NCBI GenBank assembly: GCA_027186245.1
Contig: CP114488.1
Location: forward strand, 4,228,501-4,292,500
Length of the DNA: 64,000 nt
Direction: 5' to 3'
From: Coriaria nepalensis
Taxonomy: Eukaryota > Streptophyta > Magnoliopsida > Cucurbitales > Coriariaceae
Shown here: piece after piece, positions 48,877-60,730 of the stretch
How the letters are laid out: each line of letters starts with the position of its first letter
Numbering within the stretch: position 1 is the first letter of the stretch
The notes under the pieces: generated by a model
What the model was told of the DNA's origin: nothing
Seen by the model: the letters and a program-made list of their open reading frames with translations, nothing else
Database searches by the model: none
Translations under genes and position numbers: made by a program

Positions 48877-51190
48877 ACCACTATGAAGCCATAAATATAA
48901 CGCTAGTGGGGCCTTCGAAAATCATCACTTCCTCTTTGAGAGTGGCTAGAAATTTCAGAAGAGAAATATCTCATTTTTATCATTTTGGAAGTTTAGACAA
49001 TTCATGTGTTGAACACTTGAGCAAGAAAAACTCTTGAGAAAAATTTGTATGTGTGGGTCAAGGCTAGAGACAAAACACTTGGATGGCTTGATAGTTCTTC
49101 CTGAAGGACTCTTCAATCATGTGTAATTGTTGTTGGAGGAAAAGAAAATATTTGTATAGATCCGTTCTATAAGCGTACAAGATGTAAGTATCATTTTTCT
49201 TTAGTTATTATAATCATTTCTTATTTTGATCTTTATAATAATCTGTTTAAATAGTTTAGTATGTTGCTGGCCACTTTATAATTCATATTGGATTAAAAAA
49301 AATTTCAATTATTTTTTCTGCTTTCAGGTTCAATGAACTTATAGTTAAGGTATCCAATGTCTATCAATTAAGTAGACTACTAATAATTTAAATTAATTGA
49401 CATCGCTAAAATTTATGAACTTTCTCAAAAGGATATTATCAACTCGATATTTATTGTGACATATATTTCTTTGGTAATCAATTTCCGATCATGCACATAA
49501 TGTCATTTCCCAATTTAACGAGGTTATTATCCCACAAGAAATCACACTCTTCAATGAATCAAGGCAATAATCATTACATGCACGTGCCTGTGCCTATTGT
49601 TATCTCGAGATTAAGAACATAAGGATCCATAATAATGGATGTGTTTATTTTCTTATGTAGCAAAAAAAAAAAAAAAAAACTCACGTGGTCTTGTTCAATA
49701 CACATAAAGTTATAGTTGTACAGGAAACTCGTTAACCCACTTACCCGGTCAAAAATCAGACCAATCACCCGTAACCATGGGTTTTTTATTAACCTGCCTG
49801 GGTTGGCTGTGGGTTTTAATTTTTCAAACCCAGAAACTTTGGCCGGGTGATATGGTTCGCTCCCACCCACCCCAAGACCCAACTAAATTTTTTAAAATTA
49901 TTTATCAATTAAAAGATACGCTGCTTTGGATTAATTGAATTTCAAAATACTCTTTTCTAGATTTCTTAATGTGTTTTACACCGTAAAAGTTTAACTCTTC
50001 TACATTTTTTTGTTTCATTACCTTCTTTTATTTTTATTTCTTCTTTAATTTTTTTTTAGACTCTTAAAATGACAAGAAAAACAGTATAAACGCTAAAAGT
50101 GATGCTTTCAATATATTACCCTACCATAATCATCAATGCGAATATATAATTACATTACATTGATGGTGAATCCCCTTTAATGGGCAACTTCATCTCTTTC
50201 CATGAGTTTTCTTCTTATGATTTTCCTAGATCCCGACTTTGCTACTCGAATCTTCCATATTTGATTCTGAGAAACAAGCGTACGTACTTTATAGAACGAG
50301 TACATAGTGACACCAAACGTCATTTTATTGAGAACTAAAATTGTTAGAATCACGTCCAGTAACTATTTTCTGAGGGAGAACTTATTTGAAATCATCCCCT
50401 AAATTCTCTCTATTTACAATATATATTCTTCTCAGAATTAAGGTTTTTCCCATGATTTGATTTGTTTTCAGATCAAACTCTCGTTAATTAGATTTTCACC
50501 CCTACTCGAATTAAGGTAGTTTCTCGAGCTCGTTTGTTTGTACTTGGTAATTGGTATTATTTCATCAATTAGTCGGTATGTAATAGGTCATGTACTGAGT
50601 TGGGATTGACCAAGATTAGCAAATCTTCCATATTTTTAGCTTTCCAGTAATTGAGTTTCAATCGGAATTGTAGCTGTGTTAAGATACGGTGTACGTTTGA
50701 ATACTATACCGGCAGCCGTATAATTTTGTTAAGAACAATCGATATCCGTGGAATTTTCATTAGTGGCAATCCCATAACGTATGACGTATTAGTCACGATA
50801 CAATATGATAAGCAATTTCTATATATTTAATAACTGATATCCTGTATGGGAGGGAAGTAAAGTAAGGATAAGGACAGATAAAGTTGAAAACGTTTAATCC
50901 TGATCTGTTAACTCCTTGATCGCTGGTTAAACTTTAAATATTAATACGCAATTTTAAAAATTGAATTAATAACGATTTATCTCCATCTCCTTTTTTCCGG
51001 GGTTGACTGTTGACTTAATTTCCTTCTCCTCTAGCAAATCACTTCAAAATTCTCTTCTCTCTTGAATCTGCTGCACCCAATATCTACCGCATTCCTATTA
51101 CTAATAAGTTTATAACTCCACCAAAAAGGATAAACAGTAGTAGTAAAAAAAAAAAAAAGAGGACCAAATTCGCTGTATCTTACCTAAGTT
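48877..51190. other. intergenic; upstream region of methionine gamma-lyase
   Basis: No gene is seen. 49660-49679 is an A-run. 49730-49885 is a degenerate block rich in ACCCG/GGGT motifs (AACCCACTTACCCGG, GGGTTGGCTGTGGGTTTT, CCCACCCACCCCAAGACCC), looking like a fragment of a hAT-type or similar non-autonomous element (uncertain). 50040-50990 is unique-looking AT-rich sequence. Confidence 0.45.
51003..51015 (+). promoter_or_regulatory. tandem W-box cores upstream of methionine gamma-lyase
   Basis: TTGACT occurs twice, at 51003 and 51010, one base apart, about 360 bases before the start codon. TTGAC(C/T) is the core bound by WRKY transcription factors, and paired W-boxes are common in stress-responsive plant promoters. 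Whether they act here is inference. Confidence 0.4.
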
Positions 51191-51196
51191 CCGCTC

Positions 51197-51204
51197 CATA
51201 AATA
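51197..51204 (+). promoter_or_regulatory. possible TATA box of methionine gamma-lyase
   Basis: CATAAATA lies about 170 bases upstream of the ATG. It is followed by a pyrimidine-rich stretch (about 51210-51245) suited to transcription initiation and by an A/C-rich leader just before the start codon. Confidence 0.4.
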
Positions 51205-51369
51205 CGGGTTCCTTCTCATTCTCCACCCATCCAAATTCCAACCCCATATTTTCATAGCCAGACTGCTCTTTCTCAATTTACCAAAAGCTCTAGCCCTTTT
51301 CTGCAAAGAAAAAAAAAAAACAAAAACAAAAACAAAACAAAAATTACTAGACATCATCTCAATTCGTTC

Positions 51370-52748
51370 ATGGCAGAAAGTGGACCCCGCTCCTTCGCTT
51401 TATCCGGCAAGAAGAGATCCGCCGGCGTAGACAAAAACGAAGACTCCGACAACCTCTTCGTGTCTAAGAAATCAATGATCTCACCGGCGGTGATGATCGG
51501 CGAGGATCCGGCTGCAGCATTAGCCAGCGCTCGCCACGAGTTCGGCGAGCACGGTGGCGTTAACATGTCCATAGAAGCCTCCGCTACCTTCACCGTCATG
51601 GAGCCGGAAACCATGCGCCGGATGTTTTCCGGCGAGTTAGGCCCCGATCGCGATTTCTTCATCTACAGCCGTCATTTCAACCCCACCGTACTAAATCTCG
51701 GCCGTCAGATGGCCGCTCTGGAAGGGACTGAGGCGGCTTACTGCACCTCGAGCGGGATGTCCGCCGTGTCTTCTGTTCTCATGCAGTTGGTTAGCAGTGG
51801 GGGCCATATCGTCGCATCTACAGCTCTGTACGGTGGGACCCACGCCTTGCTGACTCACTTCCTCCCTCGGGCGTGCAACATAACGACGTCGTTTGTAGAT
51901 ATAAGGGATCTGGAGACGGTGAAGGGAGCTATCGTGGAAGGTAAAACGAAGGTTCTGTATTTCGAGGCGATTTCAAATCCGACCCTGACCGTTGCGGATA
52001 TACCCGAACTGAGTCGGATCGCACATGAGAAGCACGTGACGGTGGTTGTCGATAACACCTTCTCTCCTATGGTGATGTCGCCGGCTCGGCTCGGTGCTGA
52101 CGTTGTCATTCATAGTATCTCCAAATTCATTAGCGGAGGAGCGGACATTATTGCAGGTATGTCGACTTTTGTCGTTATTTTCTTTTACATGTATTTGTTT
52201 TGTTTTTCTTTTTTTTTTTTTGGTTACATGCATAGAATAGAAAAAAACCGTTTCATTGGGAGGATGATTCGTTTTTGGGAATCTAATAATATTAAAAATA
52301 ATTAGATATTATAATTAATGGTTACATGCACAATTGATACTGAGTTAAACTTACGGATGATGATTCCTGTTTGAGCACTAATAATAATATTTAAAATAAT
52401 TAGATATTTTAATCGTTAAAAATCATATTTAATATCGATTTTTGAGAAGTACTTTTCAGATTCATGTGATCATATGATTAACATGCTAAAACCTTTTTTT
52501 TTCTTTTTTTTCTTTTTTTTCTTTTTTTAATCTTTTTTCTTTTCACTGAATCCTCGTGAATCTGTTTGTCTGGTTCTACTTTGAGACTGCCAATTACAAA
52601 TCATCTTCTCTTTCTTTTTTCTTTTTTTTTTTTGTCCTTCCGTATTTTAATCAAATTTATTTCTAATACGAACATAATAATTATACTATCACTATTGAGT
52701 AATTTTTGCATGGGTCACCGTGAAAAAGAAAAAAAATCTATATTGAAC

Positions 52749-52809
<61 letters not shown>

Positions 52810-54080
52810 GAATCGTTCATTCAGTCACCGAAGTTACTCGAGAATCTTTAGAATCTTAATTCAAATCATCATTTTACTAGAAAGTAGTAAAGCAATTTTC
52901 ATTTAATTTTTTTTTAAACAAGCTGGGAACGATCTATATTTCAACTTAAGAACACGTGTTAGGACAATGATTTAATCTAGATTCTGTTGTTTTGGCGACG
53001 ATGAGACAGATGTCATGTGATGTCTGCATGTTAATTTGTCGTTTTTGCTGCTTTTCTTTATCTTTTAGCCGCACATGCGCGAAACAGGTGCCTGAATGAG
53101 GATATGTGGTGGAGACTAATTTGTCCTAATTTTTATATTGTGTTTTTATCTTAAATTTTTATTTTGATCTACTTGTAAATTAATCCAATGAACAATCTAG
53201 AAAATATTAGAAAAATAAAAAAATCAAAGTTTCTAAATTAGCATGTGATTGTGATTGGTTTCAGCATGGATTGGTCAACCAATAAAGCTGATCCATATCT
53301 GACATTAAAATAGAAGGCAGTGCCACAGTGATCCTATCTCATGTGACTCAGATGTGGCGTTTATACCTTTATCATATTTAAAATTAAAAAATAAAATAAA
53401 AAAATGAAATAAAAAGCATGCAACAACTATGTATCCATGAATATTCTGAGTATATTTTTCTTTATTTTATTAAATTGAATGCAATATGCTTTCTGGCTTA
53501 CCAAAAAACAACAGGTGCTGTCTGTGGGCCAGCGGATTTAGTGAACTCCATGATGGACCTTCACCAAGGAACTCTGATGCTTCTAGGCCCAACAATGAAC
53601 GCAAAGGTAGCCTTCGAGCTGTCAGAAAGGATTCCCCACTTGGGCTTAAGAATGAAAGAGCATTGCAACAGGGCTTTAATTTTCGCCCAGAGAATGAAAA
53701 AGTTGGGCCTGAAAGTGGTCTACCCAGGCCTGGAAGACCATCCTCAGCACAACCTTCTAAAGTCAATGGCTAATAAGGAGTACGGGTTCGGTGGGCTTCT
53801 CTGTGTTGATATGGAAACGGAAGAGAGGGCTAATAAGCTGATGAGCCTATTGCAAAATTACAGCCAATTCGGGTTCATGGCTGTTAGCTTGGGCTATTAT
53901 GAGACCCTTATGTCCTGCTCCGGGAGTAGTACTAGTAGTGAGATGAATGCTGAGGAGAAGGCTTTGGCCGGAATCTCGCCCGGATTGATTAGGATGTCTA
54001 TTGGATATATAGGGACTTTGGAACAGAAATGGAGCCAACTCGAGAAGGCTCTTTCTAGAATGCAGATGAGCAAAAATTGA
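51370..54080 (+). CDS. MGL: methionine gamma-lyase (two exons)
   Basis: PLP-dependent enzyme of the Cys/Met metabolism family. In plants it is cytosolic and splits L-methionine into methanethiol, 2-oxobutyrate and ammonia, feeding isoleucine synthesis. Exon 1 is 51370-52156 and exon 2 is 53515-54080. Splicing ...TTGCAG/GT and ACAG/GTGC gives Gly263 and an uninterrupted 450-residue protein, close to the length of other plant members (about 440). Visible landmarks are YSRHFNPT (Tyr99 and Arg101, which hold the PLP phosphate of the neighbouring subunit), SSGMSA at 127-132, LYGGTH (Tyr154 stacking on PLP), DNTF (Asp228 at the pyridine nitrogen), SISKFISGG (Lys252, the Schiff-base lysine) and GLIRMSIGY near the end (carboxylate-binding Arg). 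Where bacterial lyases have an active-site Cys in YGCT, Gly156 is present, as in plants. The first ATG of the frame is used; no transit peptide is evident. No break is seen. Confidence 0.95.
52157..53514 (+). other. intron of methionine gamma-lyase
   Basis: A 1358-bp GT-AG intron, T-rich, interrupting the gene just after the PLP-lysine loop. It contains several poly-T blocks (52209, 52494-52530, 52610-52632) and a (TTA)n microsatellite. Frames running into it are read-through, not separate genes. Confidence 0.9.
52752..52808. repeat. (TTA)19 microsatellite in the intron
   Basis: An uninterrupted run of TTA/ATT units of about 57 bases. A perfect run of this length is likely to vary between individuals. 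Confidence 0.9.
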
Positions 54081-54227
54081 TTAATGATAACGTCTGATTG
54101 CAGATTTTGTCCGTACGTAAATAGAGTACTAGTGTCTTATTTAATGTCTGAATAGCTGTCTGAGAGGGAACTTTAATTTCCGTGTTGTTTACTGGATGGT
54201 TTCAGTACTGTTTAGTTTTGGTTTATG

Positions 54228-54233
54228 AATAAA
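54228..54233 (+). terminator. polyadenylation signal of methionine gamma-lyase
   Basis: AATAAA lies 148 bases after the stop codon in a T-rich context (GTTTATGAATAAATATTTTC). Confidence 0.55.
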
Positions 54234-54234
54234 T

Positions 54235-54931
54235 ATTTTCTGGATCCTACTTTCTGCTATTTAGTCATTCTAATCTTGTTCTAATAATGTATGGCTTATA
54301 AAGAAATTTCACATAGCTATTTCTGTTAGTCTATTCCAAGCAGTCATGCAAGATGTAGGAACAAATATTGAGGGGACACAATCAAAGGTTAAAACCAAAA
54401 TATTGAGGGGCTAAGTTAATCCAAGCTTCCCAAGTTCACACCCAATTTCAATCTTTACCCGGTGACAAAATAATCTAGAGAACCGTGGGACTGTTTCGTT
54501 TTTAGTGTTTTAATAATCTATGTTATTACTAAAATCCTCTTTCCCTGCGAGGTGTCCACATCAACAGTATGTCCAAATTCTGTCAGCTTGATCTGTAAGA
54601 AGAAAGAAATGTAACTAAGTCAACAGGGTTGTTTCGGCATACCCTGTCCAATGTTTTTGTTAGACCCCAGCTAAACTGTTGTATTATTCTATTACTGTTC
54701 TGGATTCGAAGGAGATTCACCACCCATTTCTTTACCCTAATTTGAGGATTGTAGATGAACATCCCCCTCCACATGTCTGGCGATTAGAACAATCTTTTCT
54801 TTTTGCTTTTTCATACTGCTCCATTATGCAGCGTGTTTCTGATAAGTAGTCTCATGCGCCATTCTTCTTCTCCTGTGATTTTGTTTCCGGGCTATAAGGG
54901 ATATAAAATCTTCTCCTGATTTTTTTTTAAT
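54235..54931. other. intergenic; nothing recognised
   Basis: About 700 bases between the lyase 3' end and the copia element E. ATATTGAGGGG occurs twice (54366 and 54399). The frame at 54583-54774 on the - strand shows no motif. Confidence 0.5.
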
Positions 54932-55060
54932 TGTTGTATATTCTATTTTAATAGAATCTGATTTACTTTCCTTGTTAGGGTTAAGTGGTACACATATGTG
55001 CACATCCTTTTAATCAAATCTTAATTAAGAAATATAAAGCTTTATTTACATATTCTCTAT
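54932..55060 (+). repeat. copia element E: short 5' LTR
   Basis: Begins TGTTGTATATTCTATTTTAA and ends before the PBS, giving only about 130 bp, a size seen in small-LTR plant copia lineages. No matching 3' LTR is visible, so the left boundary rests on the TG start and the spacing alone. Confidence 0.55.
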
Positions 55061-55061
55061 A

Positions 55062-55073
55062 TGGTATCAGAAC
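55062..55073 (+). other. primer-binding site of copia element E
   Basis: TGGTATCAGAAC matches the initiator tRNA-Met complement at 11 of 12 bases, in the typical setting TATATGGTATCAGAAC. Confidence 0.85.
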
Positions 55074-55137
55074 AATAAATCTCTAACGAGTTTTATTATT
55101 TTTATTTCTTCTTTTTCTAGCTTTATCATGAGCCACG

Positions 55138-57600
55138 TTCTCAGCACCGCTGATCTGCAAGCTGCCCTAGCCACCACTGCAGATCCAGCCATCCTACCCT
55201 CTCCTTCCTCACGGTTCAGGCTGCACCACTAGCTGGACCAATTGGCTTGCCTCTCATTGCCATCAATGCTCTCTAGCAACTCCCTCTTCAACAGACGTCG
55301 AGCAACTTTCCTTCTTGGCGGGCACAAGTCGAGTCTCTTTTCATTGGCTATTACCTTCTTGACTATTTTAATGGTTTGGTTCTTGCTCCACCCAAAGGCA
55401 TTAATGTTGTCCCTTCCGCTATGTTCACTAGCTATGCCAAGACAATCTCATCCGCTCTGCCATCTTTGGCTTTGTCTCAGCTGAAGTTATGTCGCTTATT
55501 GCAACTACACCCACTGTCGTCGTCGCTTGGATGACTCTTTTCTGACTCTATGCGAATCACTCCCGTACATGGGTCATGCAATTGAAGGATGACCTCTCCT
55601 TGCACACTCTAAGTGCATAATCTATTTCGTCATTCTCCAACTAATCAAGGCCAAAATAGATTAGTTAGCCCTTTTGATCGGCCACTCTCCAATGATGACA
55701 TCACTCTCTACATTCTTAATGGTCTTGGGACCATCTATAGAGATATTGCATGCCCTATTTATGCTCGCAGCACCCGTTATCGTTTTGAGGAACTACATGA
55801 TCTCCTTGTTGCTCACAAGGCATATCTTAAATGTCTCAACACTGCTGCTGCATATCTTAAAGCCATGACCAATGTCGCCGCCTCTTACGGACAACCACCT
55901 CGTGACTCCTCCTTTAGGATGTGTAATGGTTCAAATAGGGGATCTTTTTCCTTCTCTCGTCCATCCATCAATCAAGGTCATTCTTGGATCTCTAATTGGG
56001 ATTCCAGATCCACTAACGATTGCTCCAACATCTCCTGTCAATGGTACGGTTACTATGGTCAGATAGAAGATGTTTGTCGCAAACTTCAAGTTTTGGCTTA
56101 TTTCTCCACTAGTTTCCCCAATACAGCCCGTGATGATTCCACATGGCTTTTTGATTCCGGAGCCTCTCACAACATTAATGCTTAACTTGGTAATCTCTCT
56201 ATTCACTCTGAGTATGATGGAACTGATGAGGCTCGCATAGCGGATGTAGGGAGGGGTCTGCATATTTCTCACATTGGCACTTCTCATTGTTTTCCTTCAC
56301 GTTCATTTGAGTTATCTAATGTTCTGTGTGTGCCTACGGCCCGTCGAAATCTACTTTATGTGCATGACTTTACAAAGTCTAATACTACTATTTTTGAATT
56401 TCATCCATTTCATTTCCTTGTTATGGATCAAATAGCAGTGGTGCCTCTACTTCGCGAACCTTGTTAGAATGGACTCTACCTGCTCTAGCCTCTTCAACCC
56501 AATCTAATGGCCTCCCTCGATGAACGGGTCTCTTTATCTCATTGGCATCGTCGACTCGGACACCCACCTTTAAAAATGAGTTCTTTGCTCATTAAAAAGT
56601 TTTGTCTACCCATTTCTAAATCCAAGACTATTATTCATGATTTTTATATTGCTCGTGATTCCAATAAAAGTTATCGTTTGCCCTTTAGAGATATATCTCT
56701 GACTAATTCTCACCCCCTATAATTTATTTATGCGGATTTTCAAAGTCCTAGCCGTATTTCTTCATCAATTGGAAAATCGATTTTATTTATTATTTGTTGA
56801 TCACTTTACGAAGTATTCATGGTTTTTCCCTTTGCAATCAAAGTCACAGGTTAAAGTTCTCTTCCCTCAATTCAAAACATTGGTTGAAACACATTTCAAT
56901 CGTAAAATTCAGAATTTGTATAGTGATAATGAGGGGAATTTCAAGCTCTCCATCATTTTCTTAATTGTCGTGGCATTAGTTGGTTTACAACGGCACCACA
57001 CACTCCTCAACAGAATGGTACGATTGAACATTGATATGATCAAGTCGTTATTTCGGAGCTAACACTTCTTCATCAAGCACACCTCCTTCTATCATTTTGG
57101 GACCATGCTTTTGAAACATCAACTTATCTTCTTGATCATACTCCTACCCCTCTTCTCGTTGGGAAAAGTCCTTTTCATTGTCACTTCAGGAAATCACCTA
57201 ATTATCACAAGCTATGAGTCTTCGGTTGCCACTATTATCCATGGTTAAAACCATACACCTCTCACAAGCTTGAGCAGACATCTCGTCTCTGCCTTTTTCT
57301 TAGGTATTTTATATCTCAAAGTGTTTATAAATATCTTGATATTCACAGTCATTGCTTATTTTTCTCTCGACATGTCCTGTTTTGTGAAGATATTTTTCCA
57401 GCCATTCTACCGAACTTTATGGCTTCTTTTCATCCACCTACTACAGACCTAGCACCACCATCCTGTCGAATCAGATTCACCTCGCTTCAGGCTCCACCAC
57501 CTGTTCGGATCCAACCTGCCTAGCCCCTCAACACGTCGACACCTCCCCTCCCCTACTCGTCACCGCCAAAACATCAGCACCCCATGACAACTCGATCAAT
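55138..57600 (+). pseudogene. copia element E: gag, protease and integrase (truncated, broken)
   Basis: The gag start (ATG 55138) reads MSHVLSTADLQAALATTADP. After frameshifts, gag continues at 55613-56100 with DDITLYILNGLGTIYRDI and RFEELHDLLVAHKAYLKCL. The protease reads WLFDSGASHNINA (56143-56182), an intact D-S-G-A site. The pre-integrase is at 56507-56700 (LSHWHRRLGHPPLKMSSLL). The integrase core is at 56730-57062 (YLLFVDHFTKYSWFFPLQSK, then LYSDNEGNF and QNGT), and PMTTRSMN near 57580 marks the linker before RT. A stop at 56183 and several frameshifts break it. RT and RNase H are absent on this strand. This is a different, more recent-looking copia lineage than A-D. Confidence 0.9.
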
Positions 57601-57845
57601 GAATAAATTTTTCAAATTCAATTCTCTTCACCTTGTTACACACCATCCTCTCTTCCTTGAATCCGAGTCCACATATTGATTGTAGATGAGCAAAACCAAG
57701 ATATGAGAAAAGTGATTTTAGCCATTGTAATTCAAAGATACGTGGTGAGCGAACAATATTCAACTTCCGTAGAAGAACGAGAAATTGTGGGTTGTTTCTT
57801 GGTTTCCAAGAAATAGAAATAGGACCCAACTCACTGAAATAATAG
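57600..57845 (-). pseudogene. copia RNase H fragment, opposite strand to element E
   Basis: On the - strand LGPISISWK (about 57800-57830) is followed, after a one-base shift, by TKKQPTISRSSTEVEYCSL (about 57735-57795). Another shift leads to ELQWLKSLFSYLGFAHLQSI (about 57665-57720). This is the RNase H start of a copia pol, normally followed by LWCDN. It abuts the end of element E head to head and may be E's own 3' part in inverted position. Confidence 0.75.
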
Positions 57846-58156
57846 TTAGATCAAAGGAACAGTGGATGGAGCTGAACAAGGAACGATTGATGGCTTCTCA
57901 AAGATAAATGACAGAAATCAAAGGGAATCAATGTTAAAGATATCAAGTTTGGGGGAAATTATTAAAAGCATTTATTGGACATGGAAATTAGAAAACAAAA
58001 TATGAGATAACAAATCAAAAGTAAATAACTAAATAAAGATCTTCATAAGACGAATTCCTTGTATTTCAAGTGTAACACTTTGTACAAATTAATATTCATA
58101 AAAAACAACTATAAGGATTAACATATCTAAGAAAAAAAAAAGAAAAAAGAAGACAG
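57846..58156. other. intergenic; 3' flank of the PADRE gene
   Basis: AT-rich, with no gene. It should contain the untranslated 3' end of the gene at 58157-58867 (- strand); no clear AATAAA is visible on that strand close to the stop. Confidence 0.4.
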
Positions 58157-58867
58157 TTAAATATCTAAGAAGTTGTCATTTGTAGACGAATTAGCATTCC
58201 CACTTCCACTACTACTCAAACTCCACTGTTCCGAAAACCCTAAACCAGACTCAAGCCCTCTATTCCCACATTTAGCCACAGTCCTCACATTCTCAACCAA
58301 CTCTTCCGTCCTACCCTCTTGCCCCAAAATCTCCATCAATTGCTTAGGACTAATTACAAGCTTAACCTTCCAAAACCCATTATGACTCTTACTCTTATTA
58401 CTACAACAACCACTACTACTACTATTATTATGACTATTACTATTATACCTAGAAAACACTTCTGTGTATGATCTTTTCAACATCCCTTGATAATCAAAAG
58501 ACATCCTATATGGTGCATTACTATTAGTAAGAGACCTACAAGTAGTAGTCATGTTTGGAATGCTGTTTGATCTAACATGTCCTAATTCTCTTACGACTTG
58601 GCCTTCTAGTGGAAGAAGATAGTACGATTTTCCGACGACAAGGCTTTCGTGGAGAGAAAGCGGTTTCCAAAAGAGATCATGGGATTTGAATACGCCGTGG
58701 TTGGCAAATTCTTCGGTGAGGGTAGATACAGTTATTGGTGTGTAGAACTCCATGATCCCGCCGTCTGATTTTACTACTTTTATAGCTTGATGATCTTTGT
58801 CATCATGTTCACGCCGATCTTCTTCGAGGTCTGATGGGTGGAGCCCTCCAACCAAGCAGTTTCCCAT
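58157..58867 (-). CDS. PADRE-domain (DUF4228) protein
   Basis: A complete single-exon gene for 236 residues. It begins MGNCLVGG: Gly2 fits N-myristoylation and Cys4 palmitoylation, as in many members of this plant-specific family, suggesting membrane attachment. The PADRE N-terminal part runs from residue 28 (IKVVKSDGGIMEFYTPITVS) through FANHGVFKSHDLFWKPLS and LHESLVVGKSYYLLPL (to about 88), the conserved core. The middle is rich in Ser/Asn with a Cys pair (SSSSGCCSNKS, 150-160). A second conserved block FWKVKLVISPKQLMEIL is at 166-182, and the tail is Ser/Gly/Asn-rich. Family members are often induced by pathogens and abiotic stress; the biochemical role is unknown. The ATG at 58867 is the first in the frame and preserves the MGNC motif. 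Confidence 0.92.
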   Translation of the reverse strand: MGNCLVGGLHPSDLEEDRREHDDKDHQAIKVVKSDGGIMEFYTPITVSTLTEEFANHGVFKSHDLFWKPLSLHESLVVGKSYYLLPLEGQVVRELGHVRSNSIPNMTTTCRSLTNSNAPYRMSFDYQGMLKRSYTEVFSRYNSNSHNNSSSSGCCSNKSKSHNGFWKVKLVISPKQLMEILGQEGRTEELVENVRTVAKCGNRGLESGLGFSEQWSLSSSGSGNANSSTNDNFLDI

Positions 58868-60730
58868 AGAGAAAAAAATGAGTTATTGTTCTTGCTCCTG
58901 TTCGTGTTCTTCTTCTTGGTAAGTGCTTAATAAAGAGGGAAAGAGATTTTGGAGGGAGAGATAAAGGAGTCGGTGGGATGCTTCTTGGGTGCTTTCATCT
59001 TTTAGTGGGAAAACAAAAGAGAGAGAAGGAATTAATTAAAAGAAGAGATTGTGGACCAAATTTATTAGAAAGAGCATCAGGGGTCCGAAAATAAAGGGGG
59101 CAGTAGTAGTATAATTCATGTGTTCATGCACTCTAAATTTGGATGTTTAATTAAAAAATTAATTGATCAAATCATTTATATTTTATATATTAAGTTTTTA
59201 ATATTTACTTTTAATATGAAATAAAATTTTCGATATACTTTTTTATGTGTTATATATTATTTTGAATTTATATGTATAAAAAATATAAAATATGTGTAAT
59301 AATCAATCTAATAACATATTCAATTTAACACTAGTACAACTATTTAATGATTACTTAAAATTCTTTGACCAAATAAGGAAGTCCATATTTAAGTTATAAA
59401 AATCAACTATCTAAATAAATTTTCTTCATTTAACTTAAATCAATCACTTATTCTTATTCATCTGCCACCTCAAATTTTTTTCAAGAATTCTCAATATCAA
59501 TGTTCAATGTTCATACACGGAAAGTGAGGGTATCTTAATTGATCTTTGCCCCCCCACATAGCTGTAGGATGGAAGACAGTGCAATTCAAAATAATTAAGG
59601 GCCCATGTTATTACTTAGGTGGGGGGGTCAAAGTGCCAAGTGGTATTTACACTTTTGTCTTTATTGAATATGTAAATACGTGGGACTCACATGTCCATAT
59701 GGATCTATAGTTTGTATCCAACTTTTCTAAGACCATGTCTTGTAATCCGGAATTGTCAGTACAAATCTGTCATTGGTGAAGAAATTTTGGTTCTTAGTTT
59801 GTTCTCTTTTTTAAGGCCAAAAAAAGCCATTCAAAATTGAAGAGCTAGGCATAAATTTTATTGTTTAGTAGGAATGATTGTGTCACCAATATTATAAAGT
59901 TTTAAGAACAAATTTATTTCAAAAAATTAGTTTAATGAATTTGAAATGTATATATTATTATATAATTACATAATTATGATGACTTTCATTCTAAGATCTT
60001 AATTAGTCATCAGGCAGCACTTTTCCAGCCTAAAAGGCTTAATCTAATATACAAATAGTACAATTTCAAAATTTTAAACCTATGCGGATTTCCTTACACA
60101 ATTATATTTGGAAATTGAATACGAATAAATGGAGCAATGAGCAATTGAATACGAATAACTTTTGGGGTACTATTAAGAAATTTTTACTTTAGTTAGAAAG
60201 CAAAGTCATATTAAAATATCAAAGAAATAAAAATAAATAAAAGCGATGATCATTGAGGTATGAAATTAATATAAAATGTAAAAATATTATTAATATATAT
60301 AAATAAACGAGAAGTAATTATTTCGATATCGAACATTTCAATTTTATTATGTTGTGAATTTGATTCCTCGTCACAAAGAAAATATGGAAACATAAGTTAA
60401 TCTTTATTAAAAAATAAATAAATAAAAATACCTCATTTTTTAAATTTTTGCTTAAGGTCGCAAAACTATTGACCGGCCTGCTTAAGGTCCCAAAACTATT
60501 GACTGGCCTGAGTGTAGGTCGGCCACATGTGTTTGATTTATGCAACCTCAACCTATTAAGTTGTGTTTACCCTAATAAATTGATATTGGCTAGAAAAAAC
60601 CGGGTTAGATTTTCGTTACGATATGTCGTTTCTTGGACTGACCACTATTGAACGACATGTCCTTTAATTCGCTCTCACTTAGAAATTAGCAGCATAAACT
60701 GCAGTTAACAGATTAGTTTAAGACAAATTA
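58868..60730. other. intergenic; promoter side of two diverging genes
   Basis: No gene is seen. Directly upstream of the PADRE start the - strand is CT-rich (58880-58960), a usual 5' UTR composition. 59552-59632 has two oppositely oriented C/G runs (TTTGCCCCCCCA and TGGGGGGGTCAAA) that can pair across about 60 bases. The rest is AT-rich. Confidence 0.5.
60450..60509. repeat. 30-bp tandem duplication
   Basis: GCTTAAGGTC(G/C)CAAAACTATT followed by GAC(C/T)GGCCT occurs twice head to tail, with two differences. Confidence 0.9.

Noticed and set aside
49574..49882. 102-codon - strand frame
   Set aside because: It spans an A-run and a GGGT/ACCC-rich degenerate block; the composition looks like a mobile-element fragment, with no coding motif.
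51354..52233. Antisense frames across methionine gamma-lyase exon 1
   Set aside because: They are shadows of a GC-rich exon; the + strand protein is a clear family member.
52566..52811. 81-codon frame ending in a poly-leucine run
   Set aside because: It lies wholly in the methionine gamma-lyase intron, and its leucines are the (TTA)n microsatellite.
54583..54774. 63-codon - strand frame
   Set aside because: Short, with no motif and no neighbouring exon; chance frame in intergenic sequence.
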